Made by a program: the position numbers and the translations under genes. Under the pieces are notes generated by a model. The model had not been told where the DNA came from and searched no databases. It was given only the letters and a program-made list of their open reading frames with translations. Positions 50,794-62,989 of a stretch of 64,000 nucleotides of DNA are shown one piece after another. Positions within the stretch are counted from its first letter, which is position 1. The number at the start of each line of letters is the position of its first letter. The DNA is from Nectonema munidae. Its lineage: Eukaryota; Nematomorpha; Nectonematoida; Nectonematidae. The stretch lies in NCBI GenBank assembly GCA_030549495.1, contig JAUIRK010000990.1:39941-103940 (forward strand), written 5' to 3'.

Positions 50794-50889
50794 CAGTGAC
50801 GGATATAGATGGGGGTCAACAGGGCTCCCTCTTTCTATAAAATATCCAAAATAGGTTAACTCTAAATGAATTGTTTCTATCCGCTACTG
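50794..50889. mobile_element. 96-bp MITE-like insertion in the MULE
   Basis: CAGTGACGGATA and TATCCGCTACTG are inverted at 10 of 12 positions. No target duplication is visible and the inside is non-coding, so this is tentative. Confidence 0.4.
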
Positions 50890-51556
50890 TCATATATACA
50901 TGGATATGTCTTATGAAAACATTTTTAATTTTTATAGATTATTTTATCCGAGTAGCTATATGAAAAACTTTCTGAAATACTATAATTTAAATAGACATTT
51001 CATGTGAGCACAGACAGTTTATATTATTTACTATGTTACATCTATACTATCTAATGAACCTCATCCCCACTTGAACATAAACAGATGTTGCATATCAAAT
51101 ATTTTAATGCAAAGTCATATCAATCATTTTTATTGATGTTACGATAATTATAAGACTTTCTATAAGTGAAGATCATATCAATCATAAGTCTATAAGTGAA
51201 TCAAAAATTATAATCCATAAGTGAAGATGCAATATAGTTGAACAAATATGATAGGAAGTTAGTTTCATCATAGCATTGCATATGTTAAATTAAAGAATAC
51301 CGTCTATAACTTTTGACAGATTTCAGACAAGATAGCTTTCAACTGTTGAGTGTTTCTAATAGATTCAATGCTAGCTTGTCAACAGGAAGTAACATTTTGT
51401 ATTAAAGCGGGGTGTTACTCTACATTTTTCATTATTTTGTCCAGCATTTTCCTTTTTATTCTCAAAAATGAAGTGTGTGATTAAAATATGCAATTCTTTT
51501 TATACAGAAAGTCATTCATGTCATGGTATGCTTGCATATAATATATTTTCATTGTC

Positions 51557-51682
51557 AAAAATACAATTTACCTTTCCAAACTAAACACCCGCTAAAACAC
51601 TTTTAGCTCTATTCTAAGACAAAAATACAATTTACCTTTCCAAACTAAACACCCTCTAAAACACTTTTAGCCTTATTCTAAG
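51557..51682. repeat. 64-bp tandem duplication in the MULE
   Basis: Two nearly identical units contain AAAAATACAATTTACCTTTC, CAAACTAAACACCC and AAAACACTTTTAGC, followed by TATTCTAAGA. Confidence 0.9.
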
Positions 51683-51694
51683 ATGAGTAGTATG

Positions 51695-51960
51695 CAGAGG
51701 CGTAGCTAACACTTTTGCCGCCCTTTATGACGTTGAGTTTCAAAAGCCTACAAAAATTCAAGTCCGTACGCTAACGGTCAGGCGTAGACTTGATTGTAGT
51801 TAGGGTCTTCAAAGTTTCCACTAAAATTAAAACAGTCACAAAAAACTGGAATTGATTAAATTGAACAGAAAATTTAAACTAAAAATTAAATGGAATATTT
51901 TAACAAATGACCTTAGGACAAAATGCCGCCCCTTAAAATCCCCCACTAGCTACGCCTCTG
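51695..51960. mobile_element. 266-bp hAT-type MITE nested in the MULE
   Basis: Inverted ends are CAGAGGCGTAGCTA and TAGCTACGCCTCTG. They are flanked by GTAGTATG (51687-51694) and GTAGTACG (51961-51968), an 8-bp duplication with one mismatch. The end sequence fits hAT MITEs (CAGAGGCGTAGC). Both ends have GCCGCCC-type sequence inside. Confidence 0.8.
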
Positions 51961-52571
51961 GTAGTACGTGTTAGGATGTTTTGAGTTATTTTCTTATGAT
52001 TTACGAAGTTGGATTGTTTAGAACAAATTGGTTTTTAGTCTGACCTTCAATTTATATGAGGATTTAAAAATTTTTGTTGTGTTTTTGACTCGATAGGCTA
52101 ATTGAGTTGTAGAGTTGCTTTTGAAATTTTTAAGCTGTGAAGCAAAATAGGTATTTGCTCCTATCGTTTTTTGTAACGCTTTCAAATATTTTATAAAATT
52201 TGGGTGGTCGATAAAATCATATTCTACTTCTTCTTTGTAATGTAAAAGTATACGGAGAAAAAATTTGATAACATATCATTTTCACTTTTCAGTTGTCCAG
52301 TTTTTTCACTATTTCAATTTTTCACTATTCTTATTTCATCATAAAGAGTATATTTACGCGTCATAGCAACAGACTTGAAATATAACTTTTTGTTAACTCT
52401 TTATGTTATGAACAAGTTAATACTTGAATAGGTATAAGTATTATATATAAAGGAGCGCAAATTTTCCTGTTTTTATAAAAAAAAATAGTCAGAATTTTCA
52501 TGGGGCGAAATTTCCATTTTCCACAGCGTTTTAATAAGAGAAGGTCTTAATCTATATATTTTTTAAAGAGA

Positions 52572-54480
52572 CTATAAACAATAATGTTGAAGATGGATGT
52601 TTGGAAAATGATGATAGTGAAATTATTGTAAGCGGAATTGAAGAGGCTGAATTACATAACGGTAGAAGTAATCTAAGTGGTAATGATGATGTTAGAAATG
52701 TTCAAGAAGAAGACGATAGAAATGAACAAACTTTTGTGGAAGACAGTCTTAACGACTCCCTGCCTGTCGAAAGTGTGAAAGAAGTTATTGAGTTCGAAAT
52801 TTTACCAAAAGGATCACAAAAAGAGAAGGATATTTTGATACACTTGGGAAAGTAATAAAAATTTTCTAGTTCTGTCATTTTTATCAAAAAATGCGACAGG
52901 ACTTACTGGAAGTGTAGCAAGCGTCCATGTAAAGCAACAATAATTCAACTAGGTCCCAACTCATTTAAAAAAGGAAAATTTAAGCGCAATCCTAAAAGAA
53001 GTTTTAACCATCAGAAAAAAATAAAAGAAGCTGGATTGAAAAATGTAAATAAGAATTTTTTTTGAATTCTTATTTATGAATCTATAATATATTTTAAGGT
53101 TTTGAAGTCTGCCTCACAGATTGTTATGCTGGAACTGAAAAATATACAAGATGTTCCTGACTTGCCAAAACCGGATAATTTAATCAGAGTGCTCAACAGA
53201 AAAAGAGAGAATAATATGTGATATCAAGATGCTAAACAAAAGGCATCTTTTGTTTGCTACTGACCTGCAATTATCTTTGTTGTCTAGAGCAAAAACTTGG
53301 TAATGTTTTGCTAATATTAAAAATTCATTATTTGTTTTTTCTTATTTTTTGTTTCTAGGTATATTGACGGGACATTTAAAGTAGTGAAAAAGCCTTTCCA
53401 TCAACTTATCTCCATTCATGCTTTTATAAGAAGTGAAGATTGCATGAAGCAAGTTCCATTATTTTTTTCAATAATGAGTTCCCGAAAAGAAGAAGATTAC
53501 ACTCTTGTCTTTCAGGAAGTAAAAATCATTAAATTTTTTTTTTAAATAGATATTTCGAATTGAAAAAAAGTATAATTTTTTGAACTAAAATAAACTGAAA
53601 AAAGTGTATTTCTGAATATACATTTTATGAATTTTATAATAAATATTTGATTCAGAAAATTTCTTTGATTTAGCATAAAACTTTATTTCAAATCTTTTTT
53701 TTTATTTAAAGCTGAGAGATAGACTTCCAACTAAAATCAAACTTAAAAAAGTTGTCACAGATTTCGAAAGGGCAATATGGATTGCACTAGAAAATGTTTT
53801 TCCTTTAATAAAAATTACGGGATGCCAGTTTCACTGGTGCCAAGCGATATGGCGAAAAGTAAGGATACTTTGATTAAAACTTTTAGAGACTACTCTTTCT
53901 TACAGAATTATTAAAAAACTCTTGGCACTTCCTTTAATGCCCTCTGATCATATCAGGTCTAAAACTTGATAACTTAATATACTTTTTGTTAATTTTAAAG
54001 TATTTTTGTTTTAAGATTTCTGTTTGACAATATTAAAAATGATGCAACACTACCTCAAATCAACGAGCTATGTATTTACGTACAAAATACATGGTTCAGA
54101 GAAAATTTATGGAGACCGTCAGACTGGAGTGTCTACATGGAACCAATCCGAACAAATAATGATGTCGAGGGTTGGCATTGCAGATTCAATAGCAAAGCTG
54201 AATCAACACGAAACCTTTACGCGATTATAAAACTAATCAATGACGAAGCGCTACTCTTAACATTGCATGTATGCTTCCAAATAAGCTAGTTTATGTTTAT
54301 CACTCTTTGTATTTTAGGTTCGCTTAGTTTCTGACAGAAAACTCTCAAGGCATCAAAAAAAGTTTTTTCGAGCTTATCAGAAAAAAAATTGCGTTGTTAT
54401 GGGCACAATATAAAGATGGGATAATTTCAATAAACAGTCTGCTCAAGAGAACTTCATTAATTCAAACTACACCATCTTAA
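52572..54480 (+). CDS. MULE-type transposase with N-terminal FLYWCH zinc finger
   Basis: In order: an acidic N-terminus (about 52572-52851); a FLYWCH-type finger with TYWKCSKRPCKATII (about 52890-53045) and a later His; a linker, DVPDLPKPDNLIRVLNRKR; FATDLQLSLLSRAKTW joined over an intron (53300-53359) to YIDGTFKVVKKPFHQLISIH; PLFFSIMSSRKEEDYTLVFQ; after an intron, VVTDFERAIWIALENVFPLI with GCQFHWCQAIWRK; then TNNDVEGWHCRFNSKAE; and a tail, KIALLWAQYKDG, ending at TAA 54478-54480. The Asp of DGTF and of VTDFE, the C-x-x-H of the CQFH segment and the acidic DVEGWH motif are those of MULE domains. Splice sites fit at several junctions. A one-base frame change near 53217 (the frame runs into TGA just before DIKMLNKRHLLFATD) breaks it unless a very small intron is used. 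Confidence 0.85.
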
Positions 54481-56324
54481 TTTATCGAAATTGAACTTCA
54501 ATAAATTACATTTTTTGTATTTTTTTAGTTAACTATTTAACATCAAGTTAGATCATATATAAAGTTGAATGTTTTTTAAATTTAAAGAGGTTAAAAAGGA
54601 TAAGTTTTGACGTTAATCATTTACCTAAACATCAGAAAAAAAATTATTTACATTTTTTCGTGATAAAAACTAATTATTTTATGATTTTTATTCCACCTAA
54701 AATATTAATATTGAAAATAAATACTAGTTCTTATATAAAAAACTGTTTCATTTTTCATTATTATCCTAGTTTTTATTTCATAAACTTATACTTTTTTGTT
54801 GATTAGTATTATTGTATCTTAAAATCGAAATTTTCATGATTTTGGTTAAAGATAGTTTCAAAAACAAAGTCCAGAATCGTATTTTTCATGTAATTCTTAT
54901 CGTAATAAGGCACTCAGTGCAATAATAAAAAATATTTATCAAAACTGTTTTAGCTGGACATTTTGGTTTCGGGCGTAATGTTTCAGGACTTGCTAGTTTT
55001 AGACATTTAGTTATTAGAGATTTGAACCAGATACTGTATCAAAGCATGTCAAAGGTGATATTAGTGATCGTATATTATTACTTATTAATGTACTTGTGAT
55101 TGTACTTGATTGCACTTGAAAGTTTGTGATTAAAATGTGATAATGAGAAATTGAAAATGTTTTTTTGCTAATTCTAAGTTAATATACTTACTTTACTTTA
55201 TCGTTGTAGTTCAAACACTTCTTGTTACTATTTCAAAATATTTTCTTGTTTTAGCTGAATTATATTTTAGCATGTTATTGATATTTATTTTCTTAGAAAT
55301 AGAAAAATCCTAGCCTTTATGTCTAAGTGCTCAACACATGCAAATTTTTTTCAAACATGTGATTTTTTAAAATTATTAACACTAGTTGAACCTAAATTAC
55401 AAATTCATAAACAGGTATCTTTTTAATATAATTAAAAATTATCAAAGACTAATGCTCCTTCAAAATACATACTTATTCATTAATTCTGTATGAAAGTTTA
55501 AACTTTTTTTCTAAGTACATGTCAAAAAAAACATACATAGTTAAATGTCACAAAAAAGATGAAGCCAAAGGAAATGATTCCATCGAGATGTTGACACCTG
55601 CTGAAAATTGCATATTACAAAATTAAGTAAATCTAAATTTCATCTTAAAACTAAATGATAGAAAAAAAACAAAGCATCTTTTTTATATTTTTGTAATATC
55701 AAAAAAATTTAAGAAAAACATTTGTAAACGTTTTAAAACTTGAGAGTTTTGAATCTAGAGATTTAGGCTTTTTATATCTGAAAATTTCTTTGATTTATAG
55801 ATTTTTAAATCTTTTTAAAACTTTGAGAAAATTTTTTGAAAATATAAAAAGAAGTAATAATTTTTTAATAAAAATTAAAAAAAAACATTTTAAATAAATT
55901 TTTTTTCAATGATGAAGAAAAGTAAAAATAATTCAAAAGAAAGAACCATATAAATTATAAAATTTTTAAAATTTTGTTTTTTTGTTAATTTTAGTTTTCG
56001 GACGTTATGGTTTCTGTAGATTTGGTTTTCGAACAGTTTGACTATAAACCGAGTTTAAATAGTGTACTAAAAGTCTACTTATAGTTTGGCAAAACTGGTT
56101 CTTGTTAACCTTCTCAATAAAAAAGCCTGTTTTTACAATTTGATATAAAAATTTTCAAATTATAATGAGAAAAACTATGGAAAACCCAAAAACAGAAAAT
56201 AGTGTTAAAAATAACTAAGAACTTGAATACTATTTTTCTCTTCTAAGTAGTTGTAATATTTTAAAATACAAATTTTTTGAATATGATGTGTAATAATTTT
56301 AACAGTATTCGTCTTTGGACGTTT

Positions 56325-56414
56325 TGGTATAGTGAGTTTTAGTTTCGGACGTTTTGGTTTTCGGACGTTTTAGTTTTCGGACCTTTTGGTTTTCGGACGT
56401 TTTGACCAGGCACC
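56325..56414 (-). repeat. right terminal inverted repeat and iterons of the MULE
   Basis: Copies of GTTTTCGGACGTTTTG in the orientation opposite to the left end, closing with GACCAGGCACC, which pairs loosely with GGTTCATAGTC at the left border. Confidence 0.8.
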
Positions 56415-56422
56415 ATTCAGTA

Positions 56423-58131
56423 CACAATTTATGTATAAAACTTAAAAATAGAAAAAAGAGGTAAAATTACACTGCAGATTACAGATGCGTCTCCACAACA
56501 TTTGATGACATGTCCACGGTGTTTCCAACAATCAAGAGTATTCAAAGAAACGACATAGCAGAAAATTGGAAAAAATAATGTTCCAAAAAATATAACTTGT
56601 ATATCCAATTATTATTCAAAAAATGGTATTCATTACTTTGCGCAGATTGTATTAGAGATGGCAACATAGATGATGTTTTGACGCTCCATACGTATATATA
56701 GAGTGGCATGCAAAAGTTTAGCCCACAACTAAAAACTATTATTTTTGTTTTTTTATTTTTTTAAAACTTTTTATTTATATTCAGCTTTTTCATAATAAAT
56801 TTTTTGCAATCTTCGGTCTTATCATATAATCTTTGGTATGCTTGAGTTTTTCGATTTTATCATTCATGCCTTGAATGACATTAGAATTGAGACCTAAAGT
56901 CCTATCTCTGTTAATAAATAGAAGTCAAAGAGCTATAGCTAAATTCTTTCCATTATCTAGAAGTAATTTTTCTTAAAATCCAGCAAAAGCCAGTATTTCT
57001 CAAAAATTGATTTTAAAAAATGTACAAAAAATATTAAGAACATCCTTATAAATCTCAATCTGTCTGCAAAACAAGTAATGTCTGAAAATAAGTAATCATG
57101 AAATATTGATTTAATATTCTATCATTATAAATAAATATTGATTTAGTATTCGTTTTTTATACTCTAATAAGAAGTTCGTTTATAAGAGATAAAAAGGGAT
57201 ACTTTTTAATTTTGAAAAATAAAAAAATTCAAATTTTTAATACTCAATTTTATGCTAATTTATTGAGCTATAATTTAAGCAAAAGGAAAAGTGAAAAAGT
57301 TATTTGCTAAAGAAACCAGTTTTTTGAGAAACAAGAATTTAATAAACAAAATGTTTCTGTACAAGTGTAGAGGAAAACTGAGGGTCTCTAAAACACACTT
57401 TTTTTGCAAATTTTTCTATCTTTATTTAGGTTTATGTGTGTGGTATCTGGAATTTTAAAATTTTGTTTTGAGAGACTAAGTTAACAATTTATTTCATATA
57501 AGATATCAAACAGACATTCCGACTCAATTCGACAGGGTATAAAAGCACTATAACAATCAGACAACACAATGTTAAAATTAAATAGAGTCTATAACATTGT
57601 TCATGTTATTTTACTTTCTCTTGAAATCGATCTCTTCAGGCATGCGTTATTATTTGGCAATTCTTCGGAAAAACACAGTACTTCTCTTTTTTCATCAAAT
57701 GAAAATCCATATATGTATTATTTGAAGAGTTTTTAAAAAATGTAGATTGAGTTTATTAAAGGAAGATGAAATGACTAAAAAATATGAAAGATTTAATATA
57801 TCCAAAATTCCAAAACTATGCAAAATATAAGTGTTGGAAAGAGATATCTCTAGGAGGGAGAGAAGGCAGAGAAGTTCATCAGTAGCCAGAGCTACAATTA
57901 AATTAATCCATGGTAAAAAAAATAAATAAAATGCAGCGACTATGAAAATATTTTCAAACATCATGTAGGCATCAATTTCTAATCCATAAGGAATCCGAAA
58001 ATATGCTGATCAGAATGGAAGTAAGGTGCAATGCATGCATCTTGTTTAAAAAAATAGAAATGATTTTTTGATTTTATAAGGAACATCAACACAAAACAAG
58101 AATGCAAACTTCTTCTTTCTTTTTTTTGTTG
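56423..58131. other. intergenic DNA and probable 3' region of DCTN6
   Basis: AT-rich without a supported gene. GAGTGGCATGCAAAAGTTTA at about 56700 resembles a Tc1/mariner-type end, but no partner or transposase was found. The minus-strand frame at 57695-57964 lacks any recognisable motif. Confidence 0.45.
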
Positions 58132-61100
58132 CTAGTGAAAAACACTTTGTCTCTTCGGCCTGATTAAGTTGTGATTTGATATCAGATTCTTGGCAACAAC
58201 AGAAAAGGGATAATCTTTGACCTAAATCAAGAGATATATAATGGAAAAGAAAGTTGTGCTTTTCAAAACACCAACTTCCAAGGAAAAATATTGGGAGAAG
58301 CGAAAAAAAGAGAACAATTACCAACTTTTTTTCGAAATAATTTCGGCAAACAGGACTTCCAAAAAAGGACGTATGCTCAGGTATGGGGCCATCTTCAACT
58401 TTCAAAACAACTCTAGCTCCTACATGACAAAAACTGGGAATAATCACTCCACTTTGAACAACACCTGTTAAAATGACAAAATATACTTGAAAAAAGTTTA
58501 ATCAACAAAACTTTTAAACCTAAGAGCGCTCCTCCAGTTGAGCTTGAGAAATTCAACAAAAAAAATAAGGACAGATATGTGCTAATATGGTGAAACTTTG
58601 TGTGACTGTTGAAAGGTACTTTAAGTTTTAATTGATTTGAAGTTGAACATTTAATCCAGTTTTAAAACAAAATAACCCAAAAAAAAGCTTCTAAAAATTC
58701 AGAAATCTTGAAATTTGAAATAAAAATAAGACAATGTATATCAATCTTTTTATTTTTTATACAAGTTTTTTGATTTTAAATTCTAACTATTTAAAAACAT
58801 GGAAATTTGTTTTAAAAAAATAATATTCCGAAAAGCTTTCACATGTTTTTATAGTGTAATCGATATGTACCATTATGTGGGTATGTCAAAATAAGCCTTA
58901 TAAGCCTGCTAAAAAAGTTAGTTCAAAAGCTAATCTAAATGCATTGATAATAAAAATTACTTAAAAAATCCATCAAATAGATGATGATTGATGGGATACC
59001 TTCGTGAAAGACTCTTTCTATCATTCGCATAAATATGTAATCCAGCAGATGAGAGAGTTTCACAAGAAATCAGTAAACAATTTTATAATAGATATGCAAA
59101 GCTGAATGCAGTGCGACTTTTAGCAGAAACAAAGCGAAATCCTTCGAGGTCTTATTTTTGGAACCAATTAAAAATAATGCAATGTATTTGAATGTTTTGC
59201 ATTAGTTAGAGTGCAATATAAAATTTAGATTTACTTTTTAGAATTTATTATGAGTTCGAAAAAACAGAAATAAAATAAAATCTCACATTTTTTTGAAATG
59301 TTATTTTTCCAAATAATTTGAAAATAATTGACAATTGAAACCATTTCTTTTTTAGTATTTTTTAGTTCTTCATAAATTGGGAGTGTGTGGGTGTGATGTG
59401 AGGAGAAATAGTGTTGGAAGAATATATACACAAAAAGTAATAAAAAAACACTTACATTTGCAGTCAAAGATGTTGCCATCTCCAATTTGAGTTGCAAGAC
59501 AAGCTGACAAAAAAATGAGATAAAATAAGCAGTTGTTTTACTATCATACAAAATTAAAAAATTATTGTCTTAAAATTTTGTGATTTAATTGTGAAGTTAT
59601 CTTAGAGCAAATGGTATAAGTAAAATGTCTAAAAAAAGAAAATGTATACTTATAGAAGATCTAGAAAAGCATTCAAATTCACTTGTCCTTATGGTACTGA
59701 AGAGTTAAAAATAACTTAAAAGAAGCGTCATTAACCTGTTGACGACCAGAATAATCAGAAGATTTAAGCAGATTTGTATTAAAAAGCATTAATAAACGCC
59801 AACGATTCATGTTTGAAAAGTCGACATATGTCGATTGTAGTCGATGAGCGGTTAATCAAGGAATTACAAGTGGAAAACATAATATTCCCTTTTTGTCACA
59901 ATGTGTCCTCCTTGGTCTCAATAAAATATCCTTAACGTCCATCACTAAGACAATTTTGAGATTATAAACTTAAAATGATAAATTTATTTTTTAAAAAATA
60001 AGATCCTAAATTATACACATGATATAAGGGCAGCAATGAAAAAGATATTTACTTTTTTTTATCCATGAGACAGTGCTCAACATACTTACTCATGGCATCC
60101 ATCCATCACACAAGTAAGGAAAAGAAATTATGATGCTGAAAAGCGGTGATGTTTTTCACAAATGAAGAATAAATAATCATCAGCCCGGATAGAGTATTGC
60201 TTTTAATTGTTATAAATACGCGAAGAAAAACTATCCTATTCTTATGAATAACACCCAATCTGAGAGTATTCACAAAGAGAGATATGCCTTGAAAGAATGT
60301 TTAATACTTGAATATCTACAAATATCAACATGATATCTTTAAGACATAAAGAAATACTAATAATAATAATAATAATTCAATCTATATAATTCGCGTAATT
60401 TGAGTTAAAAAATTTTTTGATAAAAGATAGAAATAATGGTAGGACATGAAATCGGAAAAAAGAGAAAGAAGAAATTTGATGACGAGAAAACAAAAGAATC
60501 TTACAGCTTTCAATTTCAAAGATATTTTTGGATCCAACATTCAGGATAGGGTGACTCTGTTCACTAAAAATTAATATTAAAAATTATTCTCTCTTCCCAA
60601 AACTTTTCAAAAAAGGTGAATGAAATTTTTTTTTCTAATTTACTAAAAAATCCAATTTATAATTAATTACAAAAGTATGAAAAATTTTCATGAAATAAAT
60701 AGGATTTAAATATTGATATAAAAAATTAGGTAAGTGAGTAACCTCTCTGTGTTGGGTGTTTTTATATTTTTCATGAAAAAAATAATTGAATAAAATTTTA
60801 TAATTTTGTTTTCCCAACGTCCTCATATGAGAACAGCTTAAAAACCAGAGTTCATTGAACTTGTAGTTATAAAACTTATATTAAACTTTCAATTGATCTT
60901 ATTGTTTTAATAATAATTTAAATTTTAACGTTTAAACTATAATTTTTTCTGGTCTTGGTATATAACCGGTATCAGAGCCTGACATACATTGATAACCCAA
61001 CCAACAGACTTAAGTATAATACCTTTCAATGGAATTGATGATCAAGCTCTTTTCGTTGAAGACATTTTCGCAACCAATTATGATTGGTCCATTTTTAGCA

Positions 61101-61207
61101 ATGATTGTAACTTTGGGCTGAATGATCGTTTTTGAGCCTAAAAATGATAAAAGTAAAGTTTTAATTACGGATCGTTCACACCTCACGTTAAGCCCATTTT
61201 TCTTCAT
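58132..61207 (-). CDS. DCTN6: dynactin subunit 6 (p27)
   Basis: Minus-strand exons 61137-61023, 60563-60505, 59503-59456, 58464-58322 and 58221-58132 join in frame with GT-AG introns. They encode the left-handed beta-helix of dynactin p27: SKTIIQPKVTII and KNGPIIIGCENVFNEKSLII match the family pattern with GPIVIGEGNLIEE; HPILNVGSKNIFEIES matches PMIIGTNNVFEVG; CLATQIGDGNIFDCK and VVQSGVIIPSFCHVGARVVL follow, then IPEHTSFFGSP (family IPENTVIYG) and a helical tail, VKDYPFSVVAKNLISNHNLI. The protein acts in the pointed-end complex of dynactin in dynein transport. The N-terminus is uncertain: ATG 61207 gives an open read-through into the first listed exon, and an alternative ATG at 61314 (MSSSSIKTGGK, then a GT donor) looks like a real DCTN6 start but does not join in phase. 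The hexapeptide repeats are diverged from vertebrate p27. Confidence 0.85.
59731..59855. mobile_element. TTAA-flanked piggyBac-like MITE in a DCTN6 intron
   Basis: It begins TTAACCTGTTGACGACC and ends GTCGATGAGCGGTTAA, imperfect inverted ends with TTAA on both sides; 125 bp. A 14-bp palindrome, TCGACATATGTCGA (about 59820-59834), lies inside the right end, the same plan as the element at 1851-1980. Confidence 0.6.
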
Positions 61208-61314
61208 TTTTATCCCACCTTCTCAACTTTTGATTTGAATATCTATATTGCTGCTTCATAACATTCCATGTCAATTTTGTTTTACCTTGCCCCCAGTTTT
61301 AATTGACGACGAGC

Positions 61315-62989
61315 TCATGTTTTAAATAAAGATGTCCGAATATCAGCAAAAAATTTTACATCTTCTTAACATCCTCTTCCGCGGATCATTTAAGTTTCAA
61401 CATCTGCATCCGCCATTTTCAAACATTTTTCTTTTTTCTATATACCGCAAAAAAAATTTCGGAATTTTTCAATGTTGACTTTATCCAAAATCCTACTTAC
61501 TTATCTCTTTATACAATATATACAATAGCACATGCATACATTGACATCTTCTCTCCAAAGTTTTAAGAAGTATAAAACTTGCTTTCCTTAGAATAGCAAT
61601 CATGATATCCGCAACCGCTAAAAAAAATTAATTCTGGCATTCTGCATCCGCTACAAAGTCATTACATGACATTTAATATCTAAAATTGTACATATGGCAG
61701 TTTTTTACATTTTAAGAAATGTTTTAAGGCTCTTATTATGATGTCTAAAAGCTATGAATACAAAATAATTTACAAATATAAATTTTTTTTTAGTATCCAT
61801 CGGTGGAAAAATCAATACCGCAACATCACTACTAGATCAACTAGAGGAGGGATGGTAAACATGTGGTAGGCGGGCCGCAGTGTGGCCCGATTCAATTCTT
61901 GGTATGCCTCACTTCTTCATGCACATTTCTAAGCAGTGGAGAAATATATTTGCCATTTTTTAAAAATCCTTGAAACAAAAATAGTAGCAAAGTATCTTAA
62001 TGCAAATGCTAATAATAATTAAAAAATCATAAAATCTCAATTATTTATAAACATAAAATTTTTTTGACATTCTTACCTACCTACCTAAACTCTCATTTCC
62101 TTTTCCTCAATAAGATGATAAGCAAAAGATCTACCCCAGGTTTTTATATATTATATTTCCTTTTTCATTATTAAATCATAATTATGAATTTATCTAATAA
62201 TTTTTAATATGAAAACTGAATCCTAGATATATAGAACAAATGGTTTCAAAATAAAATCACGATATTCTTATAATTTACTATTCCAAAAGTTGGCGTTATA
62301 GTGCTATCTCATAGCTTGTTAGAATTTAAAAAAAAAGAGATGCAATCAAAGAAGTTTCCCAATATTTGTGATTTCGCAAAAAAGGATGTTGTGTCTCGGG
62401 AAGCACTTATTTTTGTGAGCAATTTTTTCTTGTATCAAAAATATTAAAATGGCAAAAAAATAGAGTTAGTGATGAACATTTATACAAAATTTTAAGAATG
62501 CAAAATTCACACATTGATGCTGATATCAAACAAATTTTAAAGGAAAATTTAACATTGAATTTTAGAGACATTGTATTTTTATACCTTTTGCCATTTATTC
62601 TGTTGTTTTGAATTTAAGAAAGATTTGCTAATTTAAACTTCATGAAAGTCGTTAAATTGAATCGACTAATTAATACACATCTTAAAAATAAGCTTATTTT
62701 TGTAATAAAAAGTACGTTAAAAATCTGTTAAAGGCCACAGTCGAAGTGTCGATTCAGTTCAGGCAAAAGTAAACACCATGTGTTTATTTGAATGAGTTTT
62801 AATATAAATCTGCTTTTTAAATAAACTAAATTTCATTTTATTGCTTGATAATAATTTTTATTCCTAAATATGCTTTTCAGTAATTTAGCTTTTTGCTTAA
62901 AATTAATTTCACTTATCTTAAAACAAACCAAAATTAGTTTATCATATTATGCTTTTTCGAGAACCATTAAAAAAGGCCATTTTAGTCCA
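61315..62989. other. intergenic DNA upstream of DCTN6
   Basis: No gene supported. A GC-rich patch at about 61855-61900 (GGCGGGCCGCAGTGTGGCCC) resembles hAT subterminal sequence but lacks ends. Otherwise AT-rich sequence with nothing I can name. Confidence 0.5.

Larger units (their letters stand above)
50285..56414 (+). mobile_element. 6.1 kb MULE DNA transposon with FLYWCH-MULE transposase
   Basis: The ends are inverted: GTCAAAACGTCCGAAAAC on the left, and GTTTTCGGACGTTTTGAC on the right. Each end carries a run of the same 16-mer CAAAACGTCCGAAAAC (about eight copies at 50293-50420; four to five at 56317-56405, with stray copies near 54960 and 55990-56050). The interior encodes a multi-exon transposase (52572-54480). 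Later insertions sit inside it (50794-50889, 51695-51960). One clear reading-frame break in the transposase indicates an inactive or recently inactive copy. Confidence 0.85.

Noticed and set aside
56697-56950. Tc1/mariner copy starting GAGTGGCATGCAAAAGTTT
   Set aside because: Only one end-like motif, with no opposite end, TA duplication or transposase trace.
58046-58447. 133-codon single-exon gene on the minus strand
   Set aside because: Its first part is the DCTN6 exon 58464-58322; the rest reads through the intron, while the true last exon (58221-58132) lies in another frame.
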